From positions 1 to 39,329 of the forward strand of contig UQXP01000012.1 in the NCBI GenBank assembly GCA_900545055.1: a stretch of DNA of 39,329 bases, read 5' to 3'. This document shows positions 30,419 to 38,072 of this stretch, piece by piece. The position numbers and the translations under genes were made by a program. The DNA comes from an uncultured Collinsella sp. (lineage in GTDB: Bacteria; Actinomycetota; Coriobacteriia; Coriobacteriales; Coriobacteriaceae). Every line of letters starts with the position of its first letter. Position 1 is the first letter of the stretch. The notes under the pieces are model-generated. The model was not told the DNA's origin. It was given only the letters and a program-made list of their open reading frames with translations, and did no database searches.

Positions 30419-31477
30419 TCAACAACGACATGCGGCAGCTAGAAGCACTGTAGCAAGCAGGAAAAACGTAAAGGAGACTGCGATCCAGTTGCTGTCGCCG
30501 GTCTTGGGGAGTGTCGCTGCGGTCGCGGTGGTGGCTTTGGGTTTGGAGGACGTGGACGCCGTGGTCTTGGTTACCGTCGTTTTGGTGGTCTTGGTTGTTG
30601 TAGCCGAGGGCTTCATCGCGGGATCCGTCGTCGGCCCCGCACCGGGCTGCCCTGCAGCAGGTCCGGTACTACCGTCAGGTTCGCCCGTCCCGCCACCAGA
30701 CACCTCGCCCCCATCGGTCTCCCCCGCCGGGGGCATGGCGACATCGGGCTCAATCGCCACATGCGGTGCCACCGCACCGGAGGCATCCACCACGCCACCA
30801 GCACCAAATGCCCCACCGGCAGGCGCTATAAACCTCGCAGACACAAGCGACCCACCCAGACAAGCAACGCCGCCGTCGGCACCGGCCGCCTAAACCCACG
30901 AGGCGTCGACGGAAAGCCGGCAGCCGGCAGCACCATCGCCAAGGCCCGCGTCCTGCAGAAACACGCCGTAGGCGCACACGCCCGCTCCGGACCCGGCTCC
31001 CGCGGCGACGACGCGCCCGCGGCCGCGCACGGCCATGTCGCCGGCGATCACGCCGGCCACGGCCTCGTCCGTGACGTCGGCCCCGTCCGCCCGGGCATCG
31101 ACGGCGCAGCCGTCCACCACGAGCGCCCGCGAGACGTGGATCGCGCACTGCGAGCCCGATGCCGCCAGGGACCCGGTGCCGCGAAGCGTCAGGCTGCCCC
31201 ACACCTCCATGCCGCACTGCGTGATGTCCGCATCGGGCGCATTCGACTCCGTCACCGAGTTTTGCCCGGCGAGCGTCACGACCAGGTCGCCTTCGGCGCC
31301 GATGGCCTCGCCCGCGTAGCCGTTAAGTTCCAGGTGGTCGGCATCGGTCCAGGCCCAGCCGGGGCCCGACGCGCCCGGCTCGCAGTACGTCGCGCCCGCG
31401 ATGATGAGGCTCTCCGCGCCCGCGGCATAAGAAGGCCCGCCCAGCAAAACGCATAGGCAGGCCATGGCGGTAAACAT
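30419..31477 (-). pseudogene. LPXTG surface protein with in-frame stop (paralog of 32715-33827)
   Basis: The frame encodes a signal peptide (MFTAMACLCVLLGGPSYAAG), a beta-helix-like carbohydrate-binding domain, a T/K-rich wall spacer and LPKTGD with a hydrophobic anchor. A TAG at 30892-30890 interrupts it where the paralog has Leu-Asp, and the same frame resumes immediately (the stop follows SWV and is followed by AAGAD). This is a single nonsense change, not a frameshift. AGGGA precedes the ATG at 31477. Without readthrough the product would be about 195 residues, secreted but lacking its sorting signal. Compare the intact paralog for domain details. Confidence 0.85.
30977..31291. repeat. 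Near-identical tract shared by the two LPXTG paralogs, copy 1
   Basis: This 315-bp stretch matches 33288-33602 with no difference I can find by eye, then one difference follows just beyond its right end. The flanks, in contrast, differ at many positions. It encodes the core of the carbohydrate-binding domain. Confidence 0.8.
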
Positions 31478-31953
31478 CTTGCAGTCCCTTTTAATGAGAA
31501 GGCAAATCGCTATAACCGAGTTTGTCCGAACATCGCGTAAGGCATGAGTCAGGTCGAAGGTGTTCATTGAGACGACAGGGACAGAGATGCCTTAATAGGT
31601 CGTCTCGATCTGGGCGAACCCCTCGTACCTAGGATCGACGCACCTCGATAGAGAACGCGGGGGCGCAGTTTGCCGCATTCCGCTCATCGACAGTGTTGGG
31701 CCATCGCTTTAAGGAACCTGTCGATGAAAAGGAAGAGTCTGGTAGCGTATGCCCACACGCAGGATCTACCGGCGAGCACATTGCGCAACCTTTTGCAGAG
31801 CAAACCGCTGCCAGGGCCTGGTTTGGAGACGATATTCCAGCCTAGGATGGGAGGCAATCATCATTGCGCAGCTAAATCTCCAACAATGTTGAACAAATAG
31901 GATGTCATTTGCTTGAAATCCGGATAGCTTTGGTGGTGTCGATATTAAGGGAG
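31478..31953. other. Noncoding stretch upstream of the broken surface-protein gene
   Basis: I see no supported gene; the 76-residue + frame at 31670 has no ribosome-binding site. An inverted repeat GAGACGAC/GTCGTCTC (31569-31606) lies about 100 bp upstream of the pseudogene start and may be a former operator. Confidence 0.4.
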
Positions 31954-32253
31954 CTATCGGAACAGCTCATCATGGCTGCCGGTGCGTTCAAAGAAAGCTA
32001 CCTCTTCGTTTGATGACCATATGACAAGCCAGTCGCCAGAGTTTGCTACGTGACATTCGTTTCGCCCTGCCCAGTTGCCGCTTAGCCGGTGCATATTATG
32101 ACGTCGTTTTAATATGTCCATTGACTCGGGTGTATTCTGTAGCACCAGGTCAATTAGCTTTTGAAGCTCGGATAGATCCCATTTACGGCGCTTTGCTTTT
32201 TTCTTTAAATCGCGGGAGAAGGCTGCAGAGAACTCTGCGGTTAACGTGCTCAT
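31954..32253 (-). CDS. YafQ-type mRNA interferase toxin
   Basis: A 99-residue RelE-superfamily protein: basic N-terminal helix (FSRDLKKKAKRRKWDL), then the YafQ-like core HRLSGNWAGRNECHV with conserved His and Trp/Arg region, WLVIWSS and a C-terminal FERTGSHDELF strand with the catalytic His. By family knowledge it cuts mRNA on the ribosome when freed from its antitoxin. It overlaps the antitoxin gene by 4 bp (ATGA), the standard antitoxin-first order. Confidence 0.92.
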   Translation of the reverse strand: MSTLTAEFSAAFSRDLKKKAKRRKWDLSELQKLIDLVLQNTPESMDILKRRHNMHRLSGNWAGRNECHVANSGDWLVIWSSNEEVAFFERTGSHDELFR

Positions 32254-32525
32254 TGTGCCATCGCCGCAGCGATAAGATCGGCGCCATTGTCAAAACGTCC
32301 TTTTTTGCCAGATGCAAGAAACGCGTCCCCCTCGCGAATGGCCTCAAGGCTTTCGGCATTGGGCTCCTCAGGGGCAAAAGTCAACGGGATGCGATGGGTG
32401 TTGACCATTTGCTTGAAGAATGCGCGCGTCACGGACGACAAATCAAGTCCATAGTAATCAGCCACTTCTGCTGCCTCGCGTTTGAGGTCATCGTCAACCC
32501 TAATGGTTAATGTTGAGCTTGCCAT
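32250..32525 (-). CDS. RelB/DinJ-type antitoxin
   Basis: The 91-residue protein has an N-terminal ribbon-helix-helix segment (STLTIRVDDDLKREAAEVA) that binds DNA as a dimer. The C-terminal toxin-wrapping half follows (LEAIREGDAFLASG, GRFDNGADLIAAA). I use the ATG at 32525, with GGAGGG 8 nt upstream. It would repress its own promoter; AT-rich palindromic sequence (GTAATTAC near 32590) and a TATACT -10-like box lie upstream. Its C-terminal half has a second copy at 25356-25544. Confidence 0.92.
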   Translation of the reverse strand: MASSTLTIRVDDDLKREAAEVADYYGLDLSSVTRAFFKQMVNTHRIPLTFAPEEPNAESLEAIREGDAFLASGKKGRFDNGADLIAAAMAQ

Positions 32526-32648
32526 TTTTGGACCCTCCAATCATGTGAGTGCAACCTTAGTATAACGCACATACAATAGTAGATTATGTAATTACAATCA
32601 ATTAACTAAGCCTTTTAGTGGTACGGCACCTCATACATTGCATGCAGT

Positions 32649-32690
32649 AAAAAGGCAACGCTCCCTTTCGGAAAGCGTTGCCTTTAAAGC
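32649..32690 (-). terminator. Terminator of the LPXTG surface-protein gene
   Basis: A 12-bp perfect stem (32651-32662 with 32674-32685) is followed by T residues on the minus strand. It sits 25 bp after the stop of the gene at 32715. Confidence 0.85.
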
Positions 32691-32714
32691 TTCTACAGGG
32701 CCTTTGTATTGCAG

Positions 32715-33827
32715 CTAGGCATGCCGCACGCCCCAACAGCGATATGCGGCACCTAGATGCCCCAGTCCCAACAGGAGTAGCGTAAAGGACGCGGCAATCC
32801 AGTTGCTGTCGCCGGTCTTGGGGAGTACCGCAGTGGTCGCGGTGGCAGCCTTGGGCTTGGCCGTCTTGGCGACCGTGGTCTTGGTTACTGTCGTTGTTGT
32901 CTTGGTTGTCGCGGCCGCGGGTTTCAGCGAGGGATTTGCCGTGGGCCCCGTGGTGGGCTCTCCAGCAGCGGGGCTTGAATCGGCGGGAGACTTTTCCGCC
33001 CCACCGCCCGGTACCTCGCCCCTGTCCGTCTCCCCCGCCGGAGACGTGGCTACATCGGGCTCAATCACCACATGCGGTGCCACCGCACCGGTGGCATCCA
33101 CCACGCCACCAGCTCCAAATGCCCCACCAGCAGGCGCCATAAACCGCGCGGAAACAAGCGACCCGCCCGTGCACGCAACGCCGCCGTCGGCACCGGCCGC
33201 ATCGAGCCACGAGGCAGCGACGGAAAGCCGGCAGCCAGCCGCGCCAGCACCAATGCCCAGATCCTGCAGATACACGCCGTAGGCGCGCACGCCCGCTCCG
33301 GACCCGGCTCCCGCGGCGACGACGCGCCCGCGGCCGCGCACGGCCATGTCGCCGGCGATCACGCCGGCCACGGCCTCGTCCGTGACGTCGGCCCCGTCCG
33401 CCCGGGCATCGACGGCGCAGCCGTCCACCACGAGCGCCCGCGAGACGTGGATCGCGCACTGCGAGCCCGATGCCGCCAGGGACCCGGTGCCGCGAAGCGT
33501 CAGGCTGCCCCACACCTCCATGCCGCACTGCGTGATGTCCGCATCGGGCGCATTCGACTCCGTCACCGAGTTTTGCCCGGCGAGCGTCACGACCAGGTCG
33601 CCGTCGGCGCCGATGGCCTCGCCCGCGTAGCCGTCAAGCTCCAGATGGCCGGCATCGGTCCAGGCCCAGCCGGGGCCCGACACGCCCGGCTCGCAGTATG
33701 TCGCGCCCGCGATAAACAGGCTCTCCGCGCCCGCGGCACAAGAAGGCCCGCCCAGCAAAACGCATAGGCAGGCCATGGCAGCGATCGCGATGTGATGACG
33801 GCCGGTGTGGGACTCGGCGGCAAACAT
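32715..33827 (-). CDS. LPXTG cell-wall-anchored protein with carbohydrate-binding-like domain
   Basis: This 370-residue secreted protein has an N-terminal signal (hydrophobic IAIAAMACLCVLLGG, cleavage likely after SCAAG). A repetitive beta-rich domain resembles Cthe_2159-type carbohydrate-binding proteins (LVVTLAGQNSV, CGMEVWGSLTLRGTGSL, AIHVSRALVVDG). A Pro/Gly then Thr/Lys-rich wall-spanning spacer follows, and LPKTGD with a hydrophobic helix and charged tail is recognised by sortase. The ATG at 33827 has GGAG 5 nt upstream; the longer frame has none. It may bind glycans or mucin at the cell surface, an inference from the domain type. It shares an almost identical core with the broken paralog at 30419-31477. 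Confidence 0.88.
   Translation of the reverse strand: MFAAESHTGRHHIAIAAMACLCVLLGGPSCAAGAESLFIAGATYCEPGVSGPGWAWTDAGHLELDGYAGEAIGADGDLVVTLAGQNSVTESNAPDADITQCGMEVWGSLTLRGTGSLAASGSQCAIHVSRALVVDGCAVDARADGADVTDEAVAGVIAGDMAVRGRGRVVAAGAGSGAGVRAYGVYLQDLGIGAGAAGCRLSVAASWLDAAGADGGVACTGGSLVSARFMAPAGGAFGAGGVVDATGAVAPHVVIEPDVATSPAGETDRGEVPGGGAEKSPADSSPAAGEPTTGPTANPSLKPAAATTKTTTTVTKTTVAKTAKPKAATATTAVLPKTGDSNWIAASFTLLLLGLGHLGAAYRCWGVRHA
33288..33602. repeat. Near-identical tract shared by the two LPXTG paralogs, copy 2
   Basis: Partner of 30977-31291 at an offset of 2311 bp. The match stops near 33602 and the flanks diverge, a pattern expected of gene conversion. Confidence 0.8.
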
Positions 33828-34289
33828 AGCCGCTCCGATCTTCGCAGGAGCCAATAGAATATGCACCAGAAAAATGCCCTGGTAGCAGCACCTATTAGTT
33901 TAGCGAGATCGATGCGGGAGCAAAGAGAAATCGCGTGGGCAATGTCCACAATTAGGTGTAAATCGTTTTGCCAGCCGGTGAAAGGGAGAATCAGCTTCCG
34001 AATTCGCCCTTCACGTTTCTGATGATGTTGTTTGATAAATGGTTCCGATAGTCCATAAAAGATGGTTCATAATAGATTTAGATGAAAAACCTTCGGATTT
34101 GTAAGGCGGGGTCGCTGAGACGGTACCGCCTAGTTTTATCAGCGTGCGCCTAACGATCGAGATCACATTCTCCCTCGCGCGCGAAGAAGTCTTGCCCTGC
34201 GAAGACTATGATCGGTTGGACAGGCCCGGCGTATATCGCGTACTTCCGTAGTTTTTCTTCGGAATATCCGTATTAAAAATACGGGCAAA
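33828..34289. other. Noncoding stretch between divergent genes
   Basis: No gene found. A small hairpin, CCGTATT/AATACGG (34268-34284), lies just upstream of the promoter at 34290, where it could act as an operator or insulate the cassette. The rest is unassigned; the surface-protein promoter should lie in its left part. Confidence 0.45.
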
Positions 34290-34318
34290 TTGACCAATTT
34301 GCTAAGCTACTTTATCCT
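34290..34318 (+). promoter_or_regulatory. Promoter of cassette 3
   Basis: TTGACC, a 17-bp spacer and TATCCT, ending 38 bp before the ATPase start codon. This is the best sigma70-like promoter in the island. Confidence 0.75.
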
Positions 34319-34356
34319 GTGTTTCAAATAGACTCAGAAAGCAGAGGAGCCGTGCC

Positions 34357-35472
34357 ATGCTCAAGAAGTTTTCGGTTTCAAATTTCAAGTGCTTCAATAA
34401 GCGAATTACATTTGATCTATCCGATCCCGCCAACTATTCATTCAATCAACAGGTAATTCAGGATGGCATTAAGGCAAAGGGCATCATATATGGTGCGAAT
34501 GGCAGTGGAAAGTCCAATTTCGCCCTCGCGATATTCGACATTGTTCTGCATCTGACCGACAAGGAAAAGCTGCTCAAAAAATACTCGCCATACCGGTGCC
34601 TTAATTCAAAGAGTTCAATTACAGAGTTTCAATACGATTTTGTCTTCGACAATATCGAGGTCGTATACCGCTACGGGAAAACCGACCCACAGACGCTTGT
34701 ATACGAGAGTCTGTACATTGCTGGCGTGGAGGTCTTGAGCTACAGGTTCGACGCTCAAACGGGCCATGTTGACCTGCCGGGCGCCGAGTCCCTCTCGCTT
34801 TCTACCGATCTCCCCACTGAGTCCGACAGGCTGTCGCGTGTCAAATATGTCAAGAGCAATGCAATACTGCGAGATGAGCCGTCTGCCAGGGCGTTTAGAG
34901 CCTTCACCTCCTTTGTCGACAACATGCTCATGTTCTACTCGCTCGATGAGCGTGGATATCAGGGGCTTTCGGTTGGCTCGGATATCTTTACCCAGGGCAT
35001 TATTCGCGAAGGAAAGATGGAGGACTTCCAAGAATTCTTGCGCCAGCAGGGAATCTCCCTGAACCTCGTATCCGTGGACGTGAATGGAGTTCCCGAGCTT
35101 TATTGCAGGTTCGAGGGCGGTACCGTTCCGTTTGCGTCGGTCGCCTCGACAGGCACCATGTCACTTGCTCTGTACTACTACTGGTATATCAAGATGAGCA
35201 AGGCTTCCTTGGTCTTTATCGATGAATTCGATGCCTTTTATCACTTTGAATTGTCCCGGTCGATCGTGGAGATGCTACGGGACCTTGAGGGTGTCCAGGT
35301 TTTCATTACGACGCACAACACGGACCTTTTGACGAACGACCTCATGCGTCCCGATGTCTATTTCATTCTCAAGGAGGGGGAGATTCGCTCGCTGGAAAAG
35401 CTAACACCCAAGGAGCTCAGATTGGCGCATAACCTCCAGAAGATGTTTAAGGCCGGTGCTTTCGATGGCTAG
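34357..35472 (+). CDS. AAA/ABC-like ATPase (cassette 3)
   Basis: The 371-residue protein starts MLKKFSVSNFKCF, with Walker A GANGSGKS at 46-53, an SVASTGTMSLAL signature-like loop, Walker B ASLVFIDEFDAFYH and TTHNTDLL with the switch His. This is the AAA_15/AAA_21-type layout of RloA, AbiL and similar defence ATPases, but it is clearly different in sequence from the other two ATPases in the window. GAGGAG precedes the ATG. Its stop overlaps the start of the TOPRIM-like gene (ATGGCTAG). Confidence 0.85.
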   Translation: MLKKFSVSNFKCFNKRITFDLSDPANYSFNQQVIQDGIKAKGIIYGANGSGKSNFALAIFDIVLHLTDKEKLLKKYSPYRCLNSKSSITEFQYDFVFDNIEVVYRYGKTDPQTLVYESLYIAGVEVLSYRFDAQTGHVDLPGAESLSLSTDLPTESDRLSRVKYVKSNAILRDEPSARAFRAFTSFVDNMLMFYSLDERGYQGLSVGSDIFTQGIIREGKMEDFQEFLRQQGISLNLVSVDVNGVPELYCRFEGGTVPFASVASTGTMSLALYYYWYIKMSKASLVFIDEFDAFYHFELSRSIVEMLRDLEGVQVFITTHNTDLLTNDLMRPDVYFILKEGEIRSLEKLTPKELRLAHNLQKMFKAGAFDG

Positions 35473-36262
35473 CCCGGTCACGCTCTTCATCGTTGAAGGA
35501 GAGTCGCGTGACCTGCGCTTTGCGGAGAAGATGAAGGATCTTTTTCTGAAAGGGAGAGATGACCTGAGGGTGATCTGTCTGCCAGCGGCGCAGAACATCT
35601 ACATGCTTTACGAGCGGCTTGCAGAGGAGGACTTCGATCTGGATGTTGTGGAGGTACTGAGAGAAACGGTGCCTTCTGCTGCAAAATGTCTAGAGGGCGT
35701 GGAGAGGGATTCTGTTGATGAGGTCTTTCTCTTCTTTGACTACGACTCTCATCAGAACAATGCGCCTGGATGCGAGTCCGATGCCCTTGTGGAGGCGATG
35801 CTCCTCGCATTCGATAACGAGCACGAGAGCGGAAAGCTCTATATAAGCTACCCGATGGTCGAGGCACTGTACGATTATCGCGCAGGGCAGTGCCAGGCGC
35901 ATTCAGGCTGTTTTGTTGACAACTCGGAAATCGCTCAATATAAAAATAAGTCGGGAGAGGGAAACGTTAACGTGGGGAAGCACATGGAGCTTCCCCAATG
36001 GAAAGATGCAATCGCTGCCTTCGTATTGAGATGCAAGTGCCTGCTCGGTCTCGATGAGGTTTCATTTGAGACGTATCGAGAGCTGGTTACGGTCGATGCG
36101 ATCTTCCGCGAGGAGAAAAGGATGCGGATCGAGGACGGTTCGGTGTTTGTGCTATCGGCTTTTCCAGAGTTTCTGCTCGACTATTTCGGTGATAAGTTCT
36201 TTAATTCCATGGCTCCGATGCGCCACCTTAAGTTCGATGATTGCCCCCGAGGAAATGGATGA
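35465..36262 (+). CDS. TOPRIM-like putative nuclease (cassette 3)
   Basis: This 265-residue protein opens with TLFIVEGESRDLRFAEKM, the Glu motif of TOPRIM folds. It continues with VFLFFDYDSH, a clear DxD motif, and YPMVEALYD. A metal-dependent nuclease or nickase of OLD/RloB/AriB type is the best reading; the exact family is not recognised. The 8-bp overlap with the ATPase indicates coupled translation and a working partnership. I chose the ATG at 35465; the upstream GTG in frame is too close to the AAGG. Confidence 0.78.
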   Translation: MASPVTLFIVEGESRDLRFAEKMKDLFLKGRDDLRVICLPAAQNIYMLYERLAEEDFDLDVVEVLRETVPSAAKCLEGVERDSVDEVFLFFDYDSHQNNAPGCESDALVEAMLLAFDNEHESGKLYISYPMVEALYDYRAGQCQAHSGCFVDNSEIAQYKNKSGEGNVNVGKHMELPQWKDAIAAFVLRCKCLLGLDEVSFETYRELVTVDAIFREEKRMRIEDGSVFVLSAFPEFLLDYFGDKFFNSMAPMRHLKFDDCPRGNG

Positions 36263-36308
36263 GACGCAATTAATCTCGCGGGTACAGGTTCTCCTGTCTA
36301 AATTGTGA

Positions 36309-36540
36309 ACTCGGCATAAGAGACGTTGTTGGCCATGCCCCGGACAGCATCCAGTCGATGATGTTCTCTTGCCTGATGCCGCCGCGACCTCCCACGTCAA
36401 CGCGGTCGAGCGTGAGCGGGGTCTTCGGATAGTTGTTCCGAATCGCCTGCAGCGGCGCGAGCTCGGGAAAGTACCTCACTATCAGCTTCCCCCACTCCGA
36501 CTTCGGGTTCACGCAGGTGATGTGGAACCCGTTAAGCCCA
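36309..36540 (-). pseudogene. Unidentified gene remnant, cut at about 36540
   Basis: A minus-strand frame of about 75 residues without a plausible start (GFHITCV, then NPKSEWGKLIVRYFPELAP, then RVDVGGRGGIRQENIIDWM) looks like real coding sequence by composition. It stops being open or meaningful where the AraC fragment begins. I cannot name the family. It is probably the inner part of a gene of the island truncated by the insertion on its right. Confidence 0.45.
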
Positions 36541-36677
36541 GCTTGGACAAGCTGTTAGGAGACTGGCAAGTCGCTCAGACCGTAGGATATTCCACTTCAA
36601 GCAGGTTTGCGGAACTGTTTCGCAAAAGCACTGGGTTGTTGCCGTTAGAGTACAGAAAAACAGCACAGCGAAAGTAA
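36541..36677 (+). pseudogene. AraC-family regulator, C-terminal remnant
   Basis: The frame reads VGYSTSSRFAELFRKSTGLLPLEYRKTA, the second helix-turn-helix and end signature of AraC/XylS regulators, preceded by about 17 related residues. The N-terminal domain and the first helix-turn-helix are missing, and the sequence left of 36541 belongs to something else. It is therefore a fragment created by rearrangement. Confidence 0.75.
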
Positions 36678-36680
36678 AAT

Positions 36681-36708
36681 GAGCGCCAGGGATTGTTCTC
36701 TGGCGCTC
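36681..36708. terminator. Hairpin between converging fragments
   Basis: GAGCGCCAG (36681-36689) pairs perfectly with CTGGCGCTC (36700-36708). It lies between the AraC and TnpV remnants and could have ended both; no strong T run follows. Confidence 0.5.
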
Positions 36709-36714
36709 ACCCTA

Positions 36715-36831
36715 TTATTGAAATATCAACTCGGATTGTATAACTTCCTCCACCTGCGCTTTCAGCGTGTTCATCAGCCCCACCCAGCGCATAGGGTCAC
36801 GGGCTTTCAGTTCCTCGGTGACACTCGCCAT
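36715..36831 (-). pseudogene. TnpV remnant, C-terminal 38 residues
   Basis: The end of this minus-strand frame (VTEELKARDPMRWVGLMN, then VIQSELIFQ) parallels the end of the intact TnpV at 38616-38993 (VTEELKRTRQMEWVQRCN, EIVLHEMIYS). The remaining two thirds of TnpV are absent. Confidence 0.7.
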
Positions 36832-36882
36832 CTCTATTATGTAATTTCTCTCCGAGAACGAATTATAAAATGAAGCTAAAGC

Positions 36883-36946
36883 GCATATCACATCATTCCC
36901 AGCACATCCTATGAACAATAGAACGTAATAGGGTGATGTGATATGC
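36883..36946. promoter_or_regulatory. 13-bp perfect inverted repeat spanning the control region of the HTH gene
   Basis: GCATATCACATCA (36883-36895) and TGATGTGATATGC (36934-36946) are perfectly complementary, 38 bp apart. The right arm contains the likely ribosome-binding site and the ATG at 36943. It may be a pair of operator half-sites for autoregulation, or an RNA hairpin that hides the start. Confidence 0.65.
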
Positions 36947-37311
36947 CGAATGTAAAAGATTGCCCTGGATTTGAAACCTTCGGAGCAGATGTTCAGCAGG
37001 CGCGTGAAGCTGTGAAAATGTCTCGCCGGGAGTTGGCCGAAAAGGTCGGCATTGACCCGCGCTATCTTGCAAATATTGAGCTGTGCGGCACAATTCCAAG
37101 CGTGCCGGTTGTGATGCAGCTCATCCGCATTTGCAAGCTGCCCGCAGAACGCTACTTCAACCCGGAGCTGCTTCGGGAGGACAGTGAGCAGCGTCAGCGG
37201 ACAAGCCACAAATTACAGCTTTGCCCGGAGAAGTATCTGCCCATTGTGGAAGGTGTCATTGACGGAGCCATCAAATTGAAAGATGCGGATGATGAGAAGG
37301 AGGATGTGTAA
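36943..37311 (+). CDS. Helix-turn-helix (XRE) regulator of a mobile element
   Basis: This 122-residue protein has a Cro/CI domain at about residues 14-72 (VQQAREAVKMSRRELAEKVG, DPRYLANIE, LIRICKLPAERYF). A Gln/Leu-rich linker and a C-terminal helix (YLPIVEGVIDGAIKLKDA) follow. Regulators with this layout are common in mobilizable and conjugative elements of gut clostridia. The likely ribosome-binding site GGGTGATG precedes the ATG and lies inside the inverted repeat above. Codon use differs from the Collinsella-like genes. Confidence 0.88.
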   Translation: MPNVKDCPGFETFGADVQQAREAVKMSRRELAEKVGIDPRYLANIELCGTIPSVPVVMQLIRICKLPAERYFNPELLREDSEQRQRTSHKLQLCPEKYLPIVEGVIDGAIKLKDADDEKEDV

Positions 37312-37410
37312 GCGTCCTCTTTTCTCATTTGAAGAAATACCGCCCGAAAGGGCATAAATACAGGGTACGAGAAACCGGCAAGCAATGCCTCGTGGGACCC
37401 ACCGAGGCCA

Positions 37411-37545
37411 AACCTGGGATTTTCGCTGGCGCGAAGATCCCAGGTTGCTTGTTGAGGGCGCTGCCCCCAAGCCCCCATAAACAGCTCCATTTTGGAGCTG
37501 GCTGCGCGTTCTGATAGAACGCTTTTTCCATCGCCCAGGCGATGG
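37411..37545. other. Cluster of four perfect hairpins, possible oriT of the mobile element
   Basis: In 135 bp there are AACCTGGGAT/ATCCCAGGTT with inner TTCGC/GCGAA (37411-37446), CAGCTCCA/TGGAGCTG (37482-37500), GCGTTCT/AGAACGC (37506-37522) and CCATCGCC/GGCGATGG (37528-37545). No gene is present in 37312-37695. A relaxase fragment lies nearby. Structured noncoding DNA beside mobilization genes is typical of an origin of transfer, but no nic site can be identified by eye. Confidence 0.5.
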
Positions 37546-37695
37546 ATAGCACAGGACAGAAACCGCATCAAAAGCAAGCCACCGGTGGGCGGTACTTCGC
37601 ACTCTTGACCCGGTTCCCGTCCTGTGCCGGTGAGCAGACAAGAGGGAAAGCCGCCGCAGGCTTTCCCTCCCGAAAAGCCAAAATCCATGAGCCAG

Positions 37696-37980
37696 TCATC
37701 GTCCCTGGCTCTGCTCCTGGGCATAGTCTCTCTCTGTCTGCTTTTCTTCCTCATAGCCCATGATGCGGTCCACATTGGCCTTGACGTTCAGAAGCTCCTT
37801 CATCTCATCACGGGCCTTTCGGTAGCCGGAATAGGCTGCCTTTTTTTGTGCCATCAGCTCCGCATATTCCGTCTGCAAACTCTTGACGGTGGGGAGCTTT
37901 TTCATTCCCAGCTCATCAAATGCTTTCTTTGCGGTCTGGTGTAAAAGAATGTCCGCCTCATGCTCGGCGCGGAACTTCTT
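37696..37980 (-). pseudogene. Relaxase/mobilization protein, C-terminal remnant
   Basis: About 94 residues are preserved (KFRAEHEADILLHQTAKK, then KKLPTVKSLQTEYAEL, AYSGYRKARDEMKEL). I associate this with the helical tail of MobA/MobL-type relaxases from clostridial mobilizable elements. The catalytic N-terminal domain with the active Tyr and His triad is missing; upstream of about 37980 the sequence becomes low-GC and unrelated. The element can therefore not mobilise itself with this gene. Confidence 0.65.
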
Positions 37981-38072
37981 TGAGCTTCCATGTAGCAGCG
38001 GTTGGTGCTATACTTATTCAGTTAAAATTTCAAAGCGATAAAGTGGAATTTATCTTAGAAATTACAGCAATG

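Noticed and set aside
30761..31456. 231-residue + strand frames over the LPXTG genes (also 33072-33767)
   Set aside because: They are antisense shadows. The minus strand has signal peptide, repeat domain and LPKTGD in order.
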